This document shows, piece by piece, positions 7,025-11,288 of a stretch of DNA of 11,288 nucleotides. The position numbers were made by a program, and so were the translations under genes. The stretch is from the NCBI GenBank assembly GCA_002319875.1, contig DCFS01000033.1:1-11288 (forward strand), read 5' to 3'. Source of the stretch: Treponema sp. UBA1798 (GTDB taxonomy: Bacteria > Spirochaetota > Spirochaetia > Treponematales > Treponemataceae). Positions within the stretch are counted from its first letter, which is position 1, and every line of letters begins with the position of its first letter. A model generated the notes under the pieces. The model worked only from the letters and a program-made list of their open reading frames with translations, had not been told where the DNA came from and ran no database searches.

Positions 7025-7055
7025 GCGGAATAATTATAGAATATAACCATTCCGC
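7025..7055 (-). promoter_or_regulatory. Inverted repeat around a candidate promoter -10 of the chemoreceptor gene
   Basis: GCGGAAT (7025-7031) and ATTCCGC (7049-7055) are perfect 7-bp arms separated by 17 AT-rich bases. A minus-strand TATAAT (7033-7038) lies inside, about 115 bases upstream of the chemoreceptor ATG. No good -35 is seen. No T tract follows, so an operator is more likely than a terminator. Apart from this and the methyltransferase promoter, the 281-base gap between 6917 and 7199 shows no gene. Confidence 0.4.
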
Positions 7056-7190
7056 CCATGAAAAAAAGACATGCTTTTCTTATAAAGATCATAGTTTTTT
7101 CTTATACATATTATTCCATGAACGAAGAAAAGCGCTGAGTATTTTTTTAAAGGGAAACGAATAAAATAAATACACTGTATAAAAAGATAA

Positions 7191-7219
7191 TTGCCCTGAT
7201 GAGAATTATCTTCTATAAT
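7191..7219 (+). promoter_or_regulatory. Promoter of the methyltransferase gene
   Basis: TTGCCC (7191-7196) and TATAAT (7214-7219) are spaced by exactly 17 bases, predicting transcription from about 7226. That places the ATG at 7199 inside the promoter and supports the ATG at 7250 as the real start. Confidence 0.6.
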
Positions 7220-7249
7220 CCAAACAGCTGTTTTATCAAGGAGCTTCGT

Positions 7250-7852
7250 ATGGTTTTTAAGCAAACCCCTTTATACCGTTATTTAATGGTTTGTAACAAA
7301 GAGCATATAGAGAAAAATGTTTTTGATGGTGGTGCCGGCGGCGACGAACCGTTTTTGAGTGTTTTTTCATCATATGGGTATAAAACCACAGGAATAGAAT
7401 TAGATGCCGGGCAATTAAAGAAAGCAAACGATTTTGGTATAAGGAATAATCAGAATCTTAACATCGTTCAGGGCGACTTGCGGAATATAAAATTCCCTGA
7501 TGAATGTTTTTCATGTGTGTATTCGTATAATACCATATTCCATATGATGAAAACGGAAGTAGATAAAAGTATGTCTGAACTAAAAAGGATACTAAAACAT
7601 AACGGCCTTCTTTTTGTTAATTTCTTGTCTATTAACGATTTCAGAGTTGGTGAGGGGAAAGACTTTGGGAATAATCAATATGAACAGATGGACGACAATA
7701 TCGTTATTCATTCTTATTACAAAAAAGATGAAGCTGACAGGTACTTCAATAATATGCAGATATTGTATAAGGAAAACAGAATAATAGAGCGCATATATAA
7801 CGGGAAAATGATCAAACAGGGATTTATTGATTATATTGCAAAGAAAATCTGA
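7250..7852 (+). CDS. Class I SAM-dependent methyltransferase
   Basis: A 200-residue soluble Rossmann-fold methyltransferase. The SAM-binding motif I is FDGGAGGDEPFLSVF (about residues 25-39), followed by the acidic loop TTGIELDAGQLKKA, then VQGDLRNIKFPDECF and YSYNTIFHM (motif IV region), and ELKRILKHNGLLFVNFLS as the post-core strand. This is the Methyltransf_11-like layout. The Gly-Ala-Gly-Gly loop and the FHMMK segment define a recognisable subgroup whose substrate I cannot name. The start at 7250 is chosen because AAGGAG (7238-7243) lies 6 bases upstream and the promoter ends before it. The gene is visibly AT-richer than its neighbours and is flanked by its own promoter and terminator, so it may be a transferred single-gene unit. 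It could methylate a small metabolite, but this is inference. Confidence 0.88.
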   Translation: MVFKQTPLYRYLMVCNKEHIEKNVFDGGAGGDEPFLSVFSSYGYKTTGIELDAGQLKKANDFGIRNNQNLNIVQGDLRNIKFPDECFSCVYSYNTIFHMMKTEVDKSMSELKRILKHNGLLFVNFLSINDFRVGEGKDFGNNQYEQMDDNIVIHSYYKKDEADRYFNNMQILYKENRIIERIYNGKMIKQGFIDYIAKKI

Positions 7853-7876
7853 CCACTGATTTGACTTAAAAACACT

Positions 7877-7906
7877 GGTATCACGGGCGGAGCGGATACC
7901 TTTTTT
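7877..7906 (+). terminator. Intrinsic terminator after the methyltransferase gene
   Basis: GGTATC (7877-7882) pairs with GATACC (7895-7900), followed immediately by six Ts (7901-7906). The stem is short (6 bp) and the loop 12 bases, but the T run and position 24 bases after the stop fit. Confidence 0.65.
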
Positions 7907-7959
7907 GTACTTGCTGCATTGATCAGTTGATTCAAAATCATAGGTGCAGATAGTAAACA

Positions 7960-7988
7960 TTGACGATGCATACAGATAAGTATAAAAT
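7960..7988 (+). promoter_or_regulatory. Candidate promoter of the leader-kinase-regulator operon
   Basis: TTGACG (7960-7965) and TAAAAT (7983-7988) are spaced by 17 bases; the overlapping TATAAA (7981-7986) would give 15. Transcription would start near 7993-7996, leaving a very short leader just before or at the ribosome-binding site GGGAGG (7994-7999). Confidence 0.45.
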
Positions 7989-8008
7989 TATCCGGGAGGC
8001 GGCATTAC

Positions 8009-8047
8009 ATGAGAACCGTATTCGATTTGCCTGATATTCCTGTTTGA
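8009..8047 (+). CDS. 12-residue leader peptide coupled to the histidine kinase
   Basis: A short ORF encodes MRTVFDLPDIPV and ends in TGA. It has the only good ribosome-binding site in the operon's 5' region, GGGAGG (7994-7999), 9 bases before its ATG. Its TGA (8045-8047) overlaps the kinase's TTG start (8044-8046) in the arrangement TTGA. The kinase start has no ribosome-binding site of its own, and the kinase frame has a stop at 8032-8034, so no upstream extension is possible. Ribosomes finishing the leader would therefore restart at the TTG. The peptide itself has no recognisable domain and is probably not functional by sequence. An alternative is that a one-base frameshift or sequence error splits a single ORF and these 12 residues are the true N-terminus of the kinase. 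Confidence 0.5.
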   Translation: MRTVFDLPDIPV

Positions 8048-9828
8048 AAAAAAAGCAGCATTTTATAAAATCCGGATTAATTTCTTACAGGCTGTATCTG
8101 TTTTATACGTTCAGCATTTTTATCGTCATTATTCTTTCCGTTTTTTTTGTTCTGTCTTATTATCGTAACGCTCAGGATATATACACTTCGGAGCAGCAGG
8201 AAATTAAAGTATATGCGGATTCTGTTGTAAATTCACTGGAACAGGAAATGGATACGATGTCGGCAATATCCATGAATATTGTCTATTCGAATGCCGTACG
8301 CGACAGTTTTAATCAGTTTAACAGAACGACAGTACAGAATACCAACGACATTACAGCTCGTAAAGAAGCATGGAATTTAAGCGACTATATTTTTATAACG
8401 TTCGGTGCGTTCCAGCGGGTGCGCCAGGTCAATATGTATTCGCTGAACGGATATGAGGTAAGTATCGGCAACGGTGTAATGATGAACAGAATTGATCTGT
8501 CCGGCTGCCCGTGGTATGCGCCGGTGATGAGACTTGCAGGTAAAAAATATATTACTGCACCTGCGACCGGAATGCAGCGGGGGGAATACAATTTGTCGCT
8601 TATCAGGCTTTTTTATGATAGTCTGGGGCAGCCGGAAGGGATCGCAGAAGTTGTACAGGACTGCACTAAACTGTTCAAAACCCCTTCTGAGCTGACTGCT
8701 GACAATAAGTTTCTTAGAATATACATTATTGGCAGCGACGGAAAATTTCTGTTTCCGTATACTTCCGGGCGGCGTATCCAACCGCTCCTTTCACCGGGCA
8801 ACAGCAGAAAGAATAATCTTATTGAAATACGGCATCTTGAAAATTATGACTGGACTATTTATTTGTTTGAAAACAAGCAGGCTGTCGCGAAGTCGGTGAG
8901 GGACTTGAAATATTACTATCTGCTCCTTCTTTTTACTATTCTCGTAGATACGACGCTTATCTGCTTTATTATTTCCAATCAGCTGACTACTTCGATAGGA
9001 AGGTTGAGCGATACCATTAAAAAATTTGAATTGAAGAATGTGGTTGACGGGACGCCCGAAAAGCTTTTTGTCCCGGATACAAGAGTACGGGAAATAGTTT
9101 CACTGTGGAAAACATATTCCAATATGCAGGAAAAACTTGCATTGTCTACGAAAGAACTGCTGCTGCGTAAATCTGAGGAAACAAAAATAAAATTACAGCT
9201 TTCACAGTCTTTTGTGGAACCTCATTTTTTATATAATATACTTAATACCATAAGCGTTATGGCAGAAGACGATATGGATGATGAAATAATTGAAATGTGC
9301 GAACAGCTTACATCCTATCTGCGGTATGTGTCAAAAACGGACGAAGCTCTGGTATCGGTGGAACAGGAACTGGAGATGACAAAGAATTATCTTGAGATAA
9401 TGAAAATCCGGTACGGGCAGGATAATTTTTCTTATAAGATCCATTGTCCCGACACGCTGCTTCAGATCCGTATACCTAAATTTGTTATACAGCCATTGAC
9501 GGAAAATATTTTTAAATATGCCTTTACTGAAAGTCCCCCGTGGAAAATTGAAATATCAGTAGAAGGCGACGGGACTGTCTGGCAGTTGAAGGTGACGGAC
9601 AACGGCGGATTTTTCAGCGATGAAAAAAAGAATGAAATCCTGACGCAGTTTGCACACCTGGATATTGACGCTGAACTTAAGAATCTGCATATAGGCGGGT
9701 CGGGTTTGAAAAATACGTATATCCGGATCAAAATGCGGTATAAGGAACATACTGTTTTTACAATTGATAATTCCGTGAAAGGGTATACGTCTGTCGTTAT
9801 CGGAGGGCTTGTAGACGATGGAAAGTAA
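8044..9828 (+). CDS. YesM-like sensor histidine kinase
   Basis: A 594-residue membrane sensor kinase of the LytS/YesM class. Membrane segment 1 is at about 15-38, followed by an extracytoplasmic sensor of about 250 residues and membrane segment 2 at about 290-311. A HAMP-like linker follows. The phospho-acceptor box is VEPHFLYNILN with His394 (QxNPHFLYN is usual; here Val-Glu precede Pro). The ATPase domain has QPLTENIFKYAF (N box, Asn488), TDNGGFF (G1, about 519-524) and GGSGLKNTYIRIKMRY (G2, 551-566). In such systems the kinase senses a carbohydrate or its binding protein and phosphorylates the partner regulator. The start is TTG, since the next in-frame Met is residue 70, past the first membrane segment. 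It has no ribosome-binding site of its own and depends on the leader peptide. An A8 run (8047-8054) follows the start. It overlaps the response regulator by 11 bases. Confidence 0.92.
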   Translation: MKKKQHFIKSGLISYRLYLFYTFSIFIVIILSVFFVLSYYRNAQDIYTSEQQEIKVYADSVVNSLEQEMDTMSAISMNIVYSNAVRDSFNQFNRTTVQNTNDITARKEAWNLSDYIFITFGAFQRVRQVNMYSLNGYEVSIGNGVMMNRIDLSGCPWYAPVMRLAGKKYITAPATGMQRGEYNLSLIRLFYDSLGQPEGIAEVVQDCTKLFKTPSELTADNKFLRIYIIGSDGKFLFPYTSGRRIQPLLSPGNSRKNNLIEIRHLENYDWTIYLFENKQAVAKSVRDLKYYYLLLLFTILVDTTLICFIISNQLTTSIGRLSDTIKKFELKNVVDGTPEKLFVPDTRVREIVSLWKTYSNMQEKLALSTKELLLRKSEETKIKLQLSQSFVEPHFLYNILNTISVMAEDDMDDEIIEMCEQLTSYLRYVSKTDEALVSVEQELEMTKNYLEIMKIRYGQDNFSYKIHCPDTLLQIRIPKFVIQPLTENIFKYAFTESPPWKIEISVEGDGTVWQLKVTDNGGFFSDEKKNEILTQFAHLDIDAELKNLHIGGSGLKNTYIRIKMRYKEHTVFTIDNSVKGYTSVVIGGLVDDGK

Positions 9829-10570
9829 GACGAAAATTCTTGTTGTTGAAGATGAAATACTGATCCGTAAAAATATCATTAAGAAAATAGAGTCGATGAG
9901 TGGTCTCTCGATAAGCGTTGCAGGAGAAGCAATGGACGGAAAGACAGCTTACGAACTCATACAAACGACGTATCCCGATATAGTTATTACAGATATACGG
10001 ATGCCCGTCATGGACGGGCTGGAACTTATCAGAAAGGCGGAACAGTTTTATCCGGATATTGATTATATTATTTTGAGCAGCTTCAGTGATTTTGAATATG
10101 CACAACAGGCAATAAGTCTGCGGGTAAGCGAATATCTGCTGAAGCCGGTTAAAGTAACCGAACTCAGAAAAGCGATCACCGGTATAATCAGCCGCAGACA
10201 GCTGAACAGTCAGCTGCCGTTACCCGATAAAGAACTGAATCATCAGGAAATATCGCATAAGCTTGCCGAATTTATTAAAAATAATTACAAAGAATCGATT
10301 TCGCTTGCCCAGCTGAGCAGAAAATTCGGATACAGTATTGAGTATCTTGGAAAAATATTTAAAGAAGAAATGAAAATGACGCCTTCCGAATATATCACAT
10401 ATCTGCGGATAGAGAATGCGAAAAGCATTCTTTTAAACTATCCCGATATGGATATATACAAAGTAGCTAAACTATCGGGCTACGGAGAAAACTGCTACTA
10501 TTTTTCCCGTATATTCAAGCTCAAGACAGGCCTGAAGCCGTCGGAATTCAGAAAGACGGTGCGTGCATAA
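9818..10570 (+). CDS. AraC-type response regulator (YesN-like, compact)
   Basis: A 250-residue regulator, shorter than many YesN proteins (often 350-550). The receiver domain (1-125) has the acidic pocket VEDE (Glu11, Asp12), phospho-acceptor Asp59 in VITDIRMPVMDG, Ser87 and Lys109 in LLKPV. A short linker (126-145) leads straight to an AraC DNA-binding domain (about 148-250) with two helix-turn-helix units. The first is ISLAQLSRKFGYSIEYLGKIF and the second DIYKVAKLSGYGENCYYFSRIF, ending in the family's TGLKPSEFRK signature. The large middle domain of longer YesN proteins is absent. The start ATG lies inside the kinase's last codons and has GGAGGG (9802-9807) 10 bases upstream, so the two are translationally linked. 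It should be phosphorylated by the kinase and activate carbohydrate genes, perhaps including the adjacent alpha-xylosidase. The last 23 bases overlap the converging glycosidase gene. Confidence 0.93.
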   Translation: MESKTKILVVEDEILIRKNIIKKIESMSGLSISVAGEAMDGKTAYELIQTTYPDIVITDIRMPVMDGLELIRKAEQFYPDIDYIILSSFSDFEYAQQAISLRVSEYLLKPVKVTELRKAITGIISRRQLNSQLPLPDKELNHQEISHKLAEFIKNNYKESISLAQLSRKFGYSIEYLGKIFKEEMKMTPSEYITYLRIENAKSILLNYPDMDIYKVAKLSGYGENCYYFSRIFKLKTGLKPSEFRKTVRA

Positions 10571-11288
10571 CGACGTTCTGATTGAATAAACTGACTGCTG
10601 TTATGTGCCCTGTTCTGCCGGAAACGGATACGTCCAGCGAACCGCCGCTGCATTTTACGGAAATTTCTACCGTTTCTATTCCTTCTGTCGATACGAGTTT
10701 CTGTTCAGAAACTGTCCCCTCCGGGAAATAGCCCAGAATCAGTTCCGGTTCTTTACGGTAGTCGTAATCCGGCCGGTCGTCGGTTTTTCCGGTGACAATT
10801 ACCGCCCCCTCACGTACAAGAAGCGGCAGCGACAGGTAATCGTATGTTTCCGTATACCATGCTCCGCCCTCGTATACCTTGTGTGTTAATAAGTTGCACC
10901 ATCTTCCGTGCGGCAGATAGTATGTTACACTGCCGTCTTCGTGAAACACGGGTGCAACGAGCAGGGCGGAGCCGAACATGTACTGTGTATCAAGCACTGC
11001 GCACGCGGGGTCTGCAGGGAATTCCATAAACATGGGACGCATAACCGGAGTTCCGGCGGTATGTGCTTCTGCTGCAAGGGAATAAATGTACGGCATGAGG
11101 CTGCACTTTAGCCTGGTGAATTTGCGCAGAACGTCCACCGCTTCTTCGTCGAAAAGCCACGGTACCCGGTAGGACGATGAACCATGCAGTCTGCTGTGCG
11201 AGCTGAGCAGACCGAACTGGCACCAGCGTTTGTACAGGTCGGGCGTTGCGGTGCTTTCGAACCCGCTTATGTCGTGGCTCCAGAAACC
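10548..11288 (-). CDS. yicI: GH31 alpha-xylosidase, C-terminal part (5' end outside window)
   Basis: The reading frame is open to the window edge. The visible 246 residues begin GFWSHDISGFE and continue PDLYKRW, FGLLSSHSRLHG, SYRVPWLFDEEAVDVLRKF, LKCSLMPYIYSLA and VLDTQYMFGSALLVAPVF. These closely follow E. coli YicI, a cytoplasmic alpha-xylosidase that removes alpha-linked xylose from oligosaccharides such as isoprimeverose. The Asp in HDISGF (codon 11271-11273) corresponds to the catalytic acid/base (Asp482 in YicI); the nucleophile lies upstream. The later part (YYLPHGRWCNLLTH, LPLLVREGAVI and the terminal beta-sandwich) belongs to the C-terminal domains. From the acid/base to the end there are about 240 residues against about 290 in YicI, so the last domain is shorter. 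The gene converges on the response regulator and its stop lies 23 bases inside it. The assignment to alpha-xylosidase rather than alpha-glucosidase rests on resemblance to YicI. Confidence 0.85.
   Translation of the reverse strand, partial: GFWSHDISGFESTATPDLYKRWCQFGLLSSHSRLHGSSSYRVPWLFDEEAVDVLRKFTRLKCSLMPYIYSLAAEAHTAGTPVMRPMFMEFPADPACAVLDTQYMFGSALLVAPVFHEDGSVTYYLPHGRWCNLLTHKVYEGGAWYTETYDYLSLPLLVREGAVIVTGKTDDRPDYDYRKEPELILGYFPEGTVSEQKLVSTEGIETVEISVKCSGGSLDVSVSGRTGHITAVSLFNQNVVMHAPSF

Noticed and set aside
7073..7133. GCTTTTCTT and AAGAAAAGC inverted repeat with a nearby T7 run
   Set aside because: The arms are 43 bases apart and AT-rich, and the T run does not directly follow the stem, so a terminator is not supported.
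7199..7249. ATG at 7199 as the methyltransferase start
   Set aside because: It lies between the -35 and -10 of the predicted promoter, while the ATG at 7250 has AAGGAG at proper spacing.
1..11288. CRISPR array, tRNA, rRNA or insertion-sequence ends
   Set aside because: No regularly spaced repeats, cloverleaf-like gene or transposase reading frame was seen by eye.

Overview
The window looks like a chromosomal segment from an anaerobic, host- or gut-associated bacterium. A Treponema-like spirochaete is the best guess, and this is inference rather than proof. Four things point that way: a CsgG-like lipoprotein with a lipobox (so probably a double-membrane cell), a large dCache chemoreceptor, a YesM/YesN-type sensor kinase and AraC-type regulator pair, and a YicI-type glycosidase. 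Base composition is moderate, with a clearly AT-richer patch around 7050-7850. No RNA genes, CRISPR array, insertion sequence or phage genes were recognised.

Layout. 1-223: the C-terminal end of a PIN-domain protein (+). 286-1697: a minus-strand pair, a WYL-type transcriptional regulator followed by a GyrI-like ligand-binding protein. 1821-3044: a membrane acyltransferase (+), transcribed divergently from the WYL gene. 3201-3479: a small minus-strand protein of unknown function. 3758-4750: a CsgG-like lipoprotein (+), divergent from the small gene across an AT-rich, operator-rich region, and ending in a strong bidirectional terminator shared with the next gene. 4818-6917: a methyl-accepting chemotaxis protein (-). 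7250-7852: a SAM-dependent methyltransferase (+) with its own promoter and terminator. 8009-10570: a probable operon of a 12-codon leader peptide, a YesM-like histidine kinase starting at TTG inside the leader's stop codon, and an AraC-type response regulator overlapping the kinase by 11 bases. 10548-11288: the C-terminal third of a GH31 alpha-xylosidase (-), converging on and overlapping the response regulator.

How they may work together. The kinase, regulator and alpha-xylosidase probably form one sugar-response module. The kinase would sense an extracellular carbohydrate signal, the AraC-type regulator would switch on uptake and degradation genes, and the glycosidase would remove alpha-xylosyl groups from imported oligosaccharides. 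The WYL and GyrI-like proteins probably form a second ligand-responsive unit. The chemoreceptor, lipoprotein and acyltransferase are envelope functions with no obvious operon link. I see no clearly new multi-gene defence system. The most unusual structures are the coupled leader-peptide/TTG start of the kinase, the paired ATGTACAT palindromes around a promoter at 3663-3689, and the inverted repeat enclosing the ribosome-binding site of the GyrI-like gene.
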